NCBI GenBank assembly: GCA_024036415.1
Contig: JAMWET010001891.1
Coordinates: 62,001-126,000, forward strand
DNA from: Prochilodus magdalenae
Lineage: Eukaryota; Chordata; Actinopteri; Characiformes; Prochilodontidae
Direction: 5' to 3'
DNA: 64,000 nucleotides
Shown: positions 53,586 through 64,000 of the stretch, piece after piece
How the letters are laid out: each line of letters opens with the position of its first letter
Position numbering within the stretch: the first letter of the stretch is position 1
Made by a program: the position numbers and the translations under genes
The notes under the pieces: model-generated
What the model was told of the DNA's origin: nothing
The model's database searches: none
Seen by the model: only the letters and a program-made list of their open reading frames with translations

Positions 53586-54110
53586 CAGGGGTTGGACAAT
53601 GAAACTGAAACACCTGGTTTTAGACCACAATCATTTATTAGTATGGTGTAGGGCCTCCTTTTGCGCCAATACAGCGTCAGTTGGTCTTGGGAATGACATA
53701 TACTGCGTCCTGCACAGTGGTCAGAGGGAGTTTAAGCCATTCTTCTTGCAGGATAGTGGCCAGGTCACTACGTGATGCTGGTGGAGGTTCGTCCTTCTTG
53801 GTGGTATGCTGACATTACCCTGGATACCGTGGCTCTTGATACATTACAAAGACTTGCTGTCTTGGTCACAGATGCGCCAGCAAGACGTGCACCAACCATT
53901 TTTTGAACTCTGGTATGTCACCCATAATGCTGTGTGCATTGCAGTATTTTGAGCAGAACTGTGCTCTTACCTGCTAACTGAACCTTCACACTCTGCTCTT
54001 ACTGGTGCAATGTGCAGTTAATGAAGATTGGCCACCAGGCTGGTCCAATTTAGCCATGAGACCTCCCACACTAAAATGACAGGTGTTTCAGTTTCATTGT
54101 CCAACCCCTG
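53586..54110 (-). mobile_element. Short Tc1 element (family F), copy 3
   Basis: Perfect 31-bp inverted repeats (CAGGGGTTGGACAATGAAAC start), TA at 53584-53585 and 54111-54112, and nearly the same sequence as 48582-49114. A small deletion near 53890 removes part of the segment before the helix-turn-helix. High similarity among copies suggests comparatively recent spread. Confidence 0.9.
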
Positions 54111-55192
54111 TAAATGTTTAATGGGTGTGACATCAGAGGGGAGCCTTTTAAAATGGACTGTTTGGATTTTCAAGCTCTAATTCAATACATGAACTCAAGT
54201 GGCCACTCTCGTTTTCATTGTACAGTACTACCATTGACGTCTGGAGATGGGAATCAACACAGCTGTTCAGACTGACACTCCAGTAATAGAAAATAAGATA
54301 TGTATCTTCCTGATTTATGTTATTAGGTGTGTTTATTTATATAGCTACATTATAGTTATTATACTTTTACAGTTAACCATTCCCTCCCTACTTCCCAGCA
54401 CCGGTTTAGTAATGGCAGTTCTACCTTGCTGCAAAGCATCCTCCAAGTGTCACCATATCTACAACCTAACATCACTGAACAGGTCAACACACCGCGGAGG
54501 AGAATGCCAGCTGCCACATAGATTCTTGCACTGACTGAGTGATGTGGGGAGGCCCATCTTACCCACCCAGGGGGAGTGAGACCCTTTATGTTCATGGTCT
54601 TGGACAGGCTGTGGCCTTGCTGTGGATCGAATTTGCAAAGTCCCGATGCTTCTTTACCCTGCACTGATGGTGAATATTGACTTGGAGTCCCTCATGCAGT
54701 CAACATTCTGTGGCATCTGACATTTGCTTCTCGCTTCCAAAGGGGCTGAAGCCACGCGTTGGCCAAAAAATCGCATTTACTGCGGCGCAATGGTGGAGAA
54801 GAACCATTAGCCATTAAAAGCCATTATTTGAGCACAAGGAAATGCTGTTTTATAGAGCAAAGGAGAAAATGGCATAGGTTTAGATGGTGGACTCAAAATG
54901 GCAGGGAAGGTCACTTCTAGCTGCACCATGTGCTCTGCCTCCTCCATGTAGAGGACAGGTGTAGTCATTTGTTGTTGCTGATTGCTGATGGGTGTTGTGT
55001 TTTCGGTTGAGATGTGTTAATGCATTCACTGTGTGTTATTGTGTAGGCCTGTAGATTTTGTTGGTGTGGGTTGTGTGGCTAATTGTGTGGTTTAGTGTAT
55101 TGGGGAGCACCTATGCCTCACACGATACCAATTAGGGGCCTTGGGAATGACTCCCAACAACACTATTATGGCCAACCGGTGTAAGAAATGAT
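54111..55192. other. Unassigned intergenic sequence
   Basis: No gene recognised. Small blocks (54800-54830 resembling 52286-52315, and 54880-54900 resembling 59328-59345) hint at old repeats. Confidence 0.35.
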
Positions 55193-55574
55193 GAAATTAT
55201 TCGTTGGTCATCTCCATTAAGACAAAAGCGGGACTCGTCACTGAAAATGACCCGCTGCCATTCTTTCAACACCTGTTGCGGTCTTTGGCGGTGTTGACGT
55301 GGTGTTAAGGGCATGTTATCCTCCATCATGTAGCCTTTTGCCAATGGTGCTGGCTTTTGGAGGATAACTCCTGAAGGGCATCACTGCTGGCCGAATGTCT
55401 GCACTCGTTGCTGTAGGGTCAGTCAAGTATAGCAAAAGGACCGCTCCTTGCTTACATCACATGCGTGGCCCAAAGTCAGAGCGCTATCTGTTCTGGGCCC
55501 CTTCCATTTCCACTGCATCTGACATCCAGTGTTTTCAGTACCCATGCCTTTTGGAGAAGACCAGCAAGATGTGT
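55193..55574 (-). mobile_element. Family A Tc1 relic, second subfamily
   Basis: Minus strand encodes a KEWQRVIFSDESRFCLNGDD block (first catalytic Asp, near 55240-55270) preceded by NMPLTPRQ sequence. It then extends upstream into a block (TTGCTTACATCACATGCGTG, CTGTTCTGGGCCCCTTCCAT) shared with 58515-58890 but not with other family A copies. The C-terminal half is absent. Confidence 0.65.
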
Positions 55575-55676
55575 GAAAATTCCATTGACTTCCATTAGAA
55601 TTAAATTAGGGTTTTGGCGTCTTCTGTAAAATTGTCCTTTTGGAGATATCGTTTTTTCTTAGGACATGCCACAAAA
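55575..55676 (+). mobile_element. MITE-B, right-half fragment
   Basis: TTCCATTGACTTCCATTAGA, GGGTTTTGGCGTCTTCTGTA, TTTGGAGATATCG and TTAGGACATGCCAC match the right half at moderate identity. Confidence 0.65.
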
Positions 55677-56094
55677 TGTCATATGTAGAGAAGCTATATG
55701 GCTATTAGTGACCTTCCCCACTGTTCTAACTGTTTTTCAATGGACTTGGTGTCTTCTATAAAAGAGCATTTCCCAAAACCAACCTTGAGTTGCCTATTAT
55801 GGTGCCTGTTGTTTGCTTGGAAACCTCCCGTTGGGCATGTGATTAGTCCTAATCACCATGTCATTCATTGCGAGTCCACCTCCTGATTGTGGTTGTTCTG
55901 TTCCATGTGGTGCTGTGATTATTGCCAGGCTTTTTTCAAGCACACTTACAACATCATGTTCAGGGGTAGTCCAGTTGTGTTTAGATCCTTTGTCATTTGA
56001 AGTCCTTACAAGCAGGAGTGATTACCTGAGTGGTTTCCCATAAACACCACACTCACTTTCACTCAGTAGTTTTCTTTCTTAATTCACTTGATGT
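55677..56094. other. Unassigned sequence
   Basis: Nothing recognised. Confidence 0.5.
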
Positions 56095-56755
56095 CCACAA
56101 ATAGCTGCATCCCGAAGGAATCAACCCGACAGGAATGAAACTCGGAGGCTGGGTTTGACATTGTGAGACTTCCTAATGATTCAATTTCATGCTCGACCAT
56201 GCATGTGACATAAGCAAGGATGGGCCATATCCACACCTGCTGACCCAATAGCCATGACTATAGAGATTCAGCGAGGAGTGATGCCCTTCAAGTAACATTG
56301 GCACCACTGGTCCTTAACATCACGTCAGCATTGGCCAAAACTGTCATGGAGTGGACGAATGGCTCAGGTAAATCCCACTTTTGTCTTTGAGGTGATAACC
56401 AACAAATCTGTGGATGGAGGCACCAGTTTGTTGTCATTCGTCACATGTCCAGAAGGGCTGTTGGTGTCACTCCACCTCCACCTCTGCAGGAACTGTGTGA
56501 AAATTGGGATTGCATGGGATGGATTATCACCATTAGGAACCTCTACAACTCCAATGTCTGGGATGTTGCGCTAGCAGACATGGCGACCTGACACCACACT
56601 GAAAGACGCTACGTCTGTAGGTGTAGCTCAATAAATATTGATCATATCAGTCTAAATTTATCATCAGTTATTCATCCTGGTAACCTTAACCTCCTTCCCA
56701 ACAGCACCGCAACCCCACACCTCCTTCTGGGCGCAGTTATTCTTTTGATAATAAG
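56095..56755 (+). mobile_element. Family A Tc1 derivative with both ends
   Basis: Left end AGCTGCATCCCGAAGGAATC at 56103, right end CACCTCCTTCTGGGCGCAGT at about 56738. Between them lie the ATGTGACATAAGCAAGGATG block, a weak catalytic-Asp region (56350-56400), the PPPP junction (56464-56485) and the C-terminal relic, then GTAGCTCAATAAATATTGAT. It is about 650 bp, all frames are broken, and it is the cleanest structural example of the family here. Confidence 0.8.
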
Positions 56756-57535
56756 TCAGTTCATTCCAGTACCATGCATGATAGAGAGCTACTGCTTAGG
56801 CATTAACATAAAACTAACTTTGGCCTGGATGATAGTTTATTCTTCCTCCTCATAACTCTCGATCAAATCTGTCTTTGGTCTGGTGTTTAGGTACGGGCCT
56901 AGCTCCTGCCAGTAGCTGAAGGGCTCCTAGAGGGGGATAAAGATCAATAATCACATCTTGCACGCACAATGAGTCAACACAATGAATCAACATCAATGGA
57001 CCCGTGTGGAAAAATGGAAGCACATCAAAACAGAGAGAGGAGCAAATTGCCAGAAGCCCCAGCACGCAAAAGCGTGGCACAGCTGGAAGGAACAGCCTGC
57101 AAAATGCCTCGCATTGCATTTGTAAAAAAAATGCAAGTAAACAGTTCGTGGTAAATGCACAGTGAGGTCTGAAGTGGTGTTGCGTGAAAGCACATCACAG
57201 CAGGGCAGGAGTTCAACCCCAGAGACGTTTTAATGGCATCACAAATGTGATTTACGTCACCGTTAACAGAGTCTTCCGTGTCGCCGAGCTCCAAATAAAG
57301 CTTGAGGGCCGGCGTTAATTCCCCCGAAGGCTTCACCTTATTTGACCTTCTATCTGAGCCTGTTGCACTGAGCTATGCCTTTTTGGAAGCTACACTCGTC
57401 TTCAAAAGAATAGTTGCATCCATGTCACACGTTGAATGCCGGTGTGGGTAGTGTGCCCCAGGGTTGAAACTTACGAAAAAAATTATGGCAAAATCACAAT
57501 AGCATGTGTAGTGCAATGGTGTTTATTTACAAATA
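56756..57535. other. Non-repetitive intergenic sequence
   Basis: 56830-57370 shows no recognised repeat and balanced composition. A family A end fragment (ACACTCGTCTTCAAAAGAAT, AGTTGCATCC) lies at 57392-57421. Confidence 0.35.
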
Positions 57536-57700
57536 TTGAAAAAAGGAGAAAAAAAAGAGAGAGAAAAAAAAAAACAAGTAAAACAAACAAAAAATATTTA
57601 CAATCTAATTTGTTCTTGGAAATAACATTTTTCCTTAAACAACACTGGTTCGTCCTTAACCAGGCCATACCCTCCACAAAAAAAAAAAAAAAAAAAAAAG
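57536..57700. repeat. A-rich tracts including a 22-base poly(A)
   Basis: Purine-rich AAAAAGGAGAAAAAAAAGAG from 57538 and an uninterrupted A run at 57678-57699. They could mark retroposon tails, but no parent is recognised. Confidence 0.8.
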
Positions 57701-58314
57701 GAGACTGACCTTCTTAATATACCCCCATCTATTTAAAAAACACCGCCTGATCCAATTTCTCCTCTGCAGGGGGGAACAATAATTATTAACGGCAATATTG
57801 GGCAGCGTTAACGGGTAATCCACCAAATTTACCCATAATGCACATTTGCATTACTTACTCACACTTAAATTCACACGGTGAACAGAATCAAATAACATAA
57901 ACATAAAATGAAACATACACCCAACATGAAACCCATGAACCCCCCTCCTAATGAATCGTTCCTATAGGGTCCTTCTGGGCATGTCCGGACTTGCCCAGGC
58001 ACTATATAAGCCCAGCTAAAACCAAACATGGCCCTTTTCTTCCATCCTAGAAGAGTAAAAATTGTCTAAGTGGCCCATGTAAGTATCTTTTAGTCTTGTT
58101 CCCTGCTGTTCATGAACATTTTTAGGAGTCTAGTAGTTTTACCTGTAGAGGATGGTGATGTGTTTACCGAGCTAGCATAGTGTAATATTGTATTGTTGCT
58201 GAGAGTATGAGGGACTGTATGTGAACTACTGAACAATCTAAAGCAGGGACAGAACGGGACTAAACTAAGCTATAAACTAAGAATGGTTCTCAGTGAAAAC
58301 TAGCATAATGCAAG
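57701..58314. other. Unassigned intergenic sequence
   Basis: Nothing recognised. Confidence 0.5.
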
Positions 58315-58890
58315 TGCCATGACTCCATGATGTCTTGGCATGGAGTAGTAGAGTTTCCTTACGGTGTCCTGTGATAATCCAACCCATGCAGCTGGAACAT
58401 TCTCTCTCAGTTCCCACAGATTATGGGGTATGGGTGGAGATGGAGTGACACCAGGCTTCCTGGACGTGTGCCGTCTGATAACACACATGGTGCTGGCCAC
58501 GGTGCCTCCACACATGAATTTGTTGGGTCGTCTCCATCAAGACAAAAGCGGGACTCGTCGCTGAGAATGACCCGCTGCCATTCTTTCACCTGTTGCAGTC
58601 TTGGTTGACGTGGTGTTAAGGGCATGTTGTCCTCCGTCATGTAGCCTTCTGCCAATGGTGCTGGCCTTTGGAGGATAACTACTGGAGGGCATCACTGCTG
58701 GCCGAATGTCTGCACTCGTTGCTGTAGGGCCAGTCAAGTATAGCAAAAGGACCGGTCCTTGCTTACATCACATGCGTGGTTGAAAGTCAGTGCATTATCT
58801 GTTCTGGGCCCCTTCCATTTCCACTGCATCAGACATCCGGCATTTTCAGTACCCATGCCTCTCGGAGAAGACTAGCAAGATGTGGGAGGT
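58315..58890 (-). mobile_element. Family A Tc1 relic, second subfamily
   Basis: Holds the transposase pseudogene below plus the 5'-side block shared with 55430-55574 (TTGCTTACATCACATGCGTG, then CTGTTCTGGGCCCCTTCCAT). Terminal repeats were not located with confidence. Confidence 0.65.
58318..58655 (-). pseudogene. Tc1-like transposase pseudogene (family A, second subfamily)
   Basis: Minus strand from 58655: an EDNMPLTPRQ stretch, then VKEWQRVILSDESRFCLDGD with the first catalytic Asp. The next part shifts frame and reads MCGGTVASTMC with RRHTSRKPGVT, then the deletion junction PSPPIPHNLWELRENVPAAW and the C-terminal LSQDTVRKLYYSMPR. The second Asp and the Glu are missing at the family's usual place. 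It is inactive. Confidence 0.75.
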
Positions 58891-59985
58891 CCATTAGAGA
58901 GAGACGATTTTATTATGACCCGAATATAGAGATCTAGCTGCAGGCGGTATAACTGTTGGCTTGCGCGTCTAGACATCAGCACAAATCAGACTAGACTGAA
59001 TAACATTTGTTTCAGGCCGCTTGGAGCGCGCAGCCCACTTTCAGGAGTGACGCAGAAGAAACCAAGCTGAAACCTGACCTGATGGATTGGAGTGGAGCGT
59101 TGGTTCATGCAGCGGCGCAATTCAACGCAATCCGAACCTTTAGTAAGCCGGTATGATAACGCAAACTGATATTTCAATTAAGTCTTTAATACAGAGCTAG
59201 CCGCCGTGTGACCACCGCACACAGAATACTGATTGTTTACCGTGTTGGCCAATTTGCGAGCAGATGGATATAAACACATCTCATATATGCACATATGAAT
59301 GATTGGATTAGTGCTTAACGATGATAGGTTTAGATGGTGGGCTCAATAACAGCCGTGACTCGTTCATTACGGGAGAAGAATTGCCGTCTGCAGCAGCTGA
59401 GAGAATCTTTTCATCTTTGCTTCTCTCTTTCTTTCGGTCTCAGTGAGTGGATGTGTTGAAATCAGAGTTGAAAGCCATGAGCGTGGTCTACGGGAGTGAA
59501 AACAAAACGGTCTGGAACGTGTACAAGGACAGCCAGAGATGCTTCCAGTTCCAGGCCCGTAATGAAGAGGTCAATATGTAAACTCCTCAGGAGGCTTAGC
59601 CATAAAAACCTGTTTAATCCAGAGAAAGACAGCAAAAAAAAAATATCCTGCCGCTCTGGCCTTGAGCTGTAACAAGCTCATCTGCATACTGAGCAAATAG
59701 TGAACTCTTTAGGTAGCAGGTACAAAACAGCTCTTCACAGCTGAGCCGAATCTAACAATATGCCAATTTACATTAAAGTGAAGCAGGTCTTTGATATTTC
59801 TTTGGCTTCTGAGCTTTTAACATTCATGCTCCTGTTCTAGACTCCATCTACTTTTCTATCCGAACCGTTTACTGTGTGTGTTTATCTATTCCATCTATCT
59901 ACCGGCAATGAAATAGAAATGCCTGCAAAATGAAAGTGCCTGTAAAGGTCCCATTTCATGGAAAACCACATTACCATTACTTGTT
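58891..59985. other. Non-repetitive intergenic sequence
   Basis: About 1.1 kb without recognised elements. The stretch 58930-59600 has even composition and could include conserved non-coding sequence. No supported exon. Confidence 0.35.
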
Positions 59986-59989
59986 TAAA

Positions 59990-60960
59990 GACACGAGAAA
60001 TAAGAGTTTGATGTGGTTTGAAGTTTGGAAATTTGGAAACTTGTACTTTTCGATCCATATACGGAAACCAAGCTGCAGATCTGGTTTAATTTAACTGTTT
60101 GTAATGTCCCTAAAAAATCATCGGGCCTTATCTACCAACTGCCCTCAAGAGGAAGTTCCTTCTTAGAACCCACTTACAACGGTTTCCAGATTCTGATACT
60201 TACCTGTGTATTCTTGTTTGGGATTTGCTTCTAGGTAAGCACAGAATCAACACATACGAGCATATAGGTGTAAAGTGTCATTAATTTAATGTAGACAGAA
60301 AGAGAACAGATTGGTTAATGAGCCCTGTGTCACACTTCCGGGTTCTTCTCCATACCTCTGTCACAACGATTGCCATAATTCATCTTTCAGTGACATCAAC
60401 ATCACATGCCCACAACCCACCAATCAAAGACCAATGTTATTGTGGTTTGAAGTTTGTGCCATTAACTCCTCATTCCGTGAAATCCACATATGGAAGCCAA
60501 GATGCAAAACAGTCTGGTTTGATTTAGCTGTTTTTGTAATGTCCCCCAAAAACCTTAGGCCTCATCCACCAACTGTCATTTAGAATAAATTTCATCTTAG
60601 AACCCACTTACAATGGGCTCCAGATGATTCTGACACCTGACGTAGATGTTTTCTAGGGACATTTCTGAAATACAATTTGGGTTATGAGCCCCATGTCACA
60701 CTTTCACATTTCATATGTCACACTAATCACTCCTCATTCCATACAGTCCGTATATGGGAACGATGCTACAAGCCTGCTTTGATTCCACTGTTTTTGTGAT
60801 GTCCCAACACTAGGCCTCATTTCCCAAAAGTCCTCAGGAGAAAACTCCATCTCAAAGCCCACTTACAACAGTTTCGAGAAGGTCCAGCATTCACCCCAGT
60901 TTTCTTATTTGGGATTTTCTCTTAGATAAGCACAGAATCTACATCAGGAAGGCTATGTGG
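59990..60960. repeat. Diverged tandem triplication
   Basis: Three copies of one segment begin at about 60010, 60447 and 60700. Each contains an ATATACGGAAACCAAGC-like block, a GGTTTAATTTAACTGTTTGTAATGTCC-like block, an AGGCCTCAT-like block, and AACCCACTTACAACGGTTTC. They differ by many substitutions and indels, so the event is old. The second copy's upstream part contains an LTR fragment. Nothing coding survives. Confidence 0.7.
60330..60465 (+). mobile_element. LTR 5' fragment (TGTCACGC family)
   Basis: TGTCACACTTCCGGGTTCTT and the later GTGACATCAACATCACATGC, CCAATCAAAGACC segment follow the U3 order of 10422-10560. The remainder of the LTR is absent. Confidence 0.5.
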
Positions 60961-61274
60961 TCTTGCACCTTCAGTACCAGACATGGGTGAAGGTGTCAGA
61001 CACGAATGCAGTCTTTGAAAAGTAAAAGGTTTACCTACTTGGAGAAAATTGTTCCTAAATGATTATCCTAAATTAGCCCATAAGAGCCCAAACCCCAAAA
61101 AGGGAAAATAATGAAGGGTCAGTTATAAGATCATAAAAGATCAGTCTTACTGTGACAAAGAGGTCACATGGCGTCTTCTGTATGTATTATAGAGTCATAA
61201 TACTGGTGGCATATGTCACAACAACAGCGATTTCATAACTGGTATTCCATCATGGTGTTCTAGAAATGGCGTCA
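60961..61274. other. Unassigned sequence
   Basis: Nothing recognised up to the edge of the 22-bp array. Confidence 0.5.
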
Positions 61275-62102
61275 GAATGGGTATATGTAATATAGAATAT
61301 GGGTATATATAATATAGAATATGGGTATATATAATATAGAATATGGGTATATATAATATAGAATATGGGTATGTGTAATATAGAATATGGGTATATGTAA
61401 TATAAAACAGGGGCATATGTAATATAGAATATGGGTATATATAATATAGAATATGGGTATATATAATATGGAATATGGGTATATGTAATATCGAATATGG
61501 GTATATGTAATATAGAATATGGGTATATGTAATATAAAACAGGGGCATATGTAGTATAGAATATGGGTATATATAATATGGAATATGGGTATATGTAATA
61601 TGGAATATGGGTATATGTAATATAGTATATGGGTATATGTAATATAGTATATGGGTATATGTAATATAGAATATGGGTATATATAATATAGAATATGGGT
61701 ATGTGTAATATAGAATATGGGTATATGTAATATAAAACGGGCATATGTAATATAGAATATGGGTATATATAATATGGAATATGGGTATATGTAATATCGA
61801 ATATGGGTATATGTAATATAGAATATGGGTATATGTAATATAAAACAGGGGCATATGTAGTATAGAATATGGGTATATATAATATGGAATATGGGTATAT
61901 GTAATATGGAATATGGGTATATGTAATATAGTATATGGGTATATGTAATATAGAATATGGGTATATGTAATATAGAACATGGGTATATGTAATATAGAAT
62001 ATGGGTATGTGTAATATAGAATACGGGTATATGTAATATAGGATACATGTTAATGTAATATAGAATAGGGGTATATGTAATATAGTATATGTAATATAGA
62101 AC
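61275..62102. repeat. 22-bp minisatellite array (about 37 units)
   Basis: Unit GAATATGGGTATATGTAATA plus TA, tandemly repeated with a TATATA/TATGTA alternation and occasional AAAACAGGGGCATATG variants at about 61403, 61543, 61735 and 61851. Long blocks at about 61532 and 61840 match for over 100 bp, an offset of 308 bp or 14 units, showing segmental duplication within the array. The minus strand has no stop codon in any frame through most of it, giving three overlapping frames of 254, 258 and 164 codons of low-complexity Tyr/Ile/Pro/His peptide. I do not regard these as genes. Confidence 0.95.
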
Positions 62103-62610
62103 GCGTTATTAGAACATTAGAGCTCTTAAATGGGTTGGCTTGGGTCAGAGTTCTTGAAGATGGTGGTAACTAACTGAGAGAGGAGAGTAGAAAAGAAGGG
62201 GGTGAGCACCTTACCACCCAGCTGAATGTATTAATGGTGAGGTCCTGTTGTATTTGTATCCCATGCCCAGGAGTGATGCATTTAATATACGACCCTGTAA
62301 GTAAGTTTAGAGCCTGTTTCTCTAGAAGCTGAGCCCCAGTCTGCCTTAGGTTCTGTTTAGGTCTGGTGATTGAAGCCGTGACGGGTTACTCTTGGGTTTT
62401 GGTCGCCTGGTTATTTGTCATGTTGGGTTTTGAGTTCTGTCTGTTTCCTGGTTTTGCTCTGGACCAGCCCATGTCTGTTTTGGTTGCCTCCTGGTTCTTG
62501 GCCAACTCTGTATTTACTCACTCACTCCTTTCCATTGAACTTCTTTTAACTGTTACATCTGTGAGTGTCAGGTTTGTCCACTCAACATTACAGCCCTCTG
62601 TATGAGCACA
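62103..62610. other. Unassigned, possible LTR fragment
   Basis: TTTGTCATGTTGGGTTTTGAG and CTGTTTCCTGGTTTTGCTC at 62417-62460 resemble the U3 style of the LTRs at 33832 and 63485, but the match is weak. Confidence 0.25.
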
Positions 62611-62826
62611 TAATTCCAAATTGGTAGCTTTACAGGAAATGGTACAAATCATAATTTCTTCAAGCAGTTTTGGAGCATTACTGTTGGTCCAGTCATCATA
62701 ATGTTCTCACTCCATATTAAGGACAGCGGCCATGCCCAAATTATGCAGAAAACTAAATATCACAATAAATAAATATACTGTGTTTTATTTTGATTGTTGG
62801 GAGTTTTTTTGGACAGAGGCAATATG
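62611..62826 (-). mobile_element. MITE-B, diverged reverse copy
   Basis: CCAAATTGGTAGCTTTACAGG, AGCAGTTTTGGAGCATTACT, GTTGGTCCAGTCATCAT and TTTTTTTGGACAGAGGCA keep the order of 50615-50864 with much substitution. Confidence 0.6.
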
Positions 62827-63261
62827 TCAGTCTTAATGGCAAGGTAACAAAACACCATGTTTAGTTCTAATCCAGTTTAGTTTGTAGTATTTGGGTCCCA
62901 TATACATATGATTTTAAACTCTATGCTATGTTTAGGTATCTGGAGTTACACCCGTTTTCCTTCTATGGATATGGTATAGGTCTAAAAAATGGTCTCTGTC
63001 TGAGAATCAAACAGATGGGACCTTTTCCATAGAGGGGCTAAGTATTTCTATATGTTGTACAAGAATACCCAGCCTATATAAGGGTGAATACTTGAGCTGG
63101 ATGAGAGAGGTCAGATTGGAAGAGGACCTCTCACAAGCGCTTGTAAAATGCTGTCTTTAAATCTTGGAATGAAACATTAGTTAGTGGCGGTGTCGACAGA
63201 GCGTTCTCTTCAACACCTATGCACCATCGCAGCTTCTTTAAGTTTACAACAAGTTCAAAGT
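62827..63261. other. Unassigned sequence
   Basis: Nothing recognised. Confidence 0.5.
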
Positions 63262-63484
63262 GATTGTGTTGATGGACAAACAGATGAGCGCTGAGATAAA
63301 ATCCAGGTGAGGTTTATTTAACAGATTTGTAATCAAACACAGCAGCAACAAGAGCAAGGCCATAACAGAACGGCAAGGCGGAGTCAGAGTGGAGAAACAA
63401 GCAGACGCCAAAAAATCAGAGCAACACCAAAAGGCCAAAGACAGAAGAGTTAATCAGTAAAACAGAACAACTTTATAACCAGAG
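63262..63484 (-). mobile_element. Partial LTR, minus strand
   Basis: TGATGGACAAACAGATGAGC and GAGGTTTATTTAACAG (reverse polyadenylation signal) match the ends of the LTRs at 37622 and 63485. About half an LTR is present, directly abutting the next one. Confidence 0.6.
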
Positions 63485-63963
63485 TGTGACGATGGACAAA
63501 CAGAGTGTGACACACGCTGAACTAAAAGCAAGGCACAGTTTATTTAATAGTTTGGACTAGAACACAGCAACACCAAGAACAAGGAGGTACAATGAAGGGC
63601 TAAACTGAGTCAGTGTTGATAAACAGGCAGGGGTCAAACCAAGCAGACAATCAGACCAGGCAGAGGAACCAGAGGGAATCAACCAGAGAATCAAAACAGA
63701 GTCAAAGCCAGAGTAACAAGATCAAACAGAGAGAGAACGCTCAGCTCGCAACAGAGTGGCAATACTTCACAACGAGTCAGTGTGAGAGAGAGGTATTTAA
63801 ACAGACAGACTAATTAACAACAGGTGCATAATCAGTATTCAGGAGACCGAGAGCGAGGCAACGGGTGTGATTGGGCAAGGATGAACATATAACATCAGGT
63901 GATGGATTATGGGAAATGGTGTCCAGGCAATCACAGGTGAGAGGAGAACCAGCAGGCATGACA
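63485..63963 (-). mobile_element. LTR, minus strand (TGTCATGC type)
   Basis: The right edge GCAGGCATGACA is the reverse of TGTCATGCCTGC. The left end has CGATGGACAAACAGAG with GTTTATTTAATAG (reverse AATAAA) near 63538, and GAGAGGTATTTAAACAG (TATA-like in reverse) is near 63790. It is about 480 bp. No retroelement genes follow within the window, although only about 40 bases lie beyond, so an internal region upstream on the minus strand cannot be excluded. Confidence 0.65.
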
Positions 63964-64000
63964 CAGAGTAGCAAACAAGTAATCATGGAGAGAACCGCTC

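Noticed and set aside
61216..62048. Protein genes of 254 and 258 codons on the minus strand
   Set aside because: They are the same 22-bp repeat read in different frames, without any non-repetitive coding sequence.

Overview
This window looks like gene-poor, repeat-rich DNA from a ray-finned fish. The basis is the repeat content: degenerate Tc1-type transposases, L2-like LINE 3' ends with short direct-repeat tails, tRNA-derived SINEs, solo LTRs, and long (CT)n, (GT)n and (TA)n tracts. The repeat families resemble those of ostariophysan fishes, but that finer placement is inference. I found no intact host protein gene, no rRNA or genuine tRNA gene, and no CRISPR array. Most open frames longer than 100 codons lie in tandem arrays or transposon relics.

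Layout. 1-2352 is a 34-bp minisatellite cut by the window edge. 2.5-9.9 kb holds Tc1 scraps, the first copies of a Tc1 deletion derivative (family A) and of a 250-bp inverted-repeat MITE (MITE-B), and two related LINE 3' ends. 9.9-17.7 kb holds a LINE tail interrupted by a Tc1 element that itself carries a solo LTR, a second Tc1 copy, a Tc1 pseudogene that keeps its DDE residues, and a reversed LINE end. 18.47-19.95 kb is a degenerate telomere-like array with a period near 130 bp. 20.3-24.5 kb holds a LINE tail split by a SINE and a second three-level nest (Tc1, solo LTR, short Tc1). 25-34.8 kb is dense in family A relics, SINEs and solo LTRs. 35.28-36.26 kb is a frameshifted pseudogene of a fish multigene family. 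36.4-37.3 kb is a 65-bp minisatellite. 41.5-42.1 kb is a LINE end whose tail matches the SINE tails. 43.85-45.75 kb is a satellite of about 110 bp. 46.8-55.7 kb holds further MITE-B copies, two short Tc1 elements, and a LINE whose reading frame is split by MITE-B. 56-60 kb holds family A relics. 60-61 kb is a diverged triplication. 61.27-62.1 kb is a 22-bp array. 63.2-64.0 kb is LTR sequence.

The elements act on one another rather than forming a pathway. The SINEs carry the tail of the LINE that probably mobilised them, the short Tc1 derivatives keep termini a related transposase could bind, and nesting gives relative insertion ages. The most notable observations are the 22-bp array that is open in all three frames of one strand, the telomere-like higher-order array, the shared deletion junction of family A, the reconstructable MITE-B insertion inside a LINE frame, and the pseudogene at 35.3 kb.
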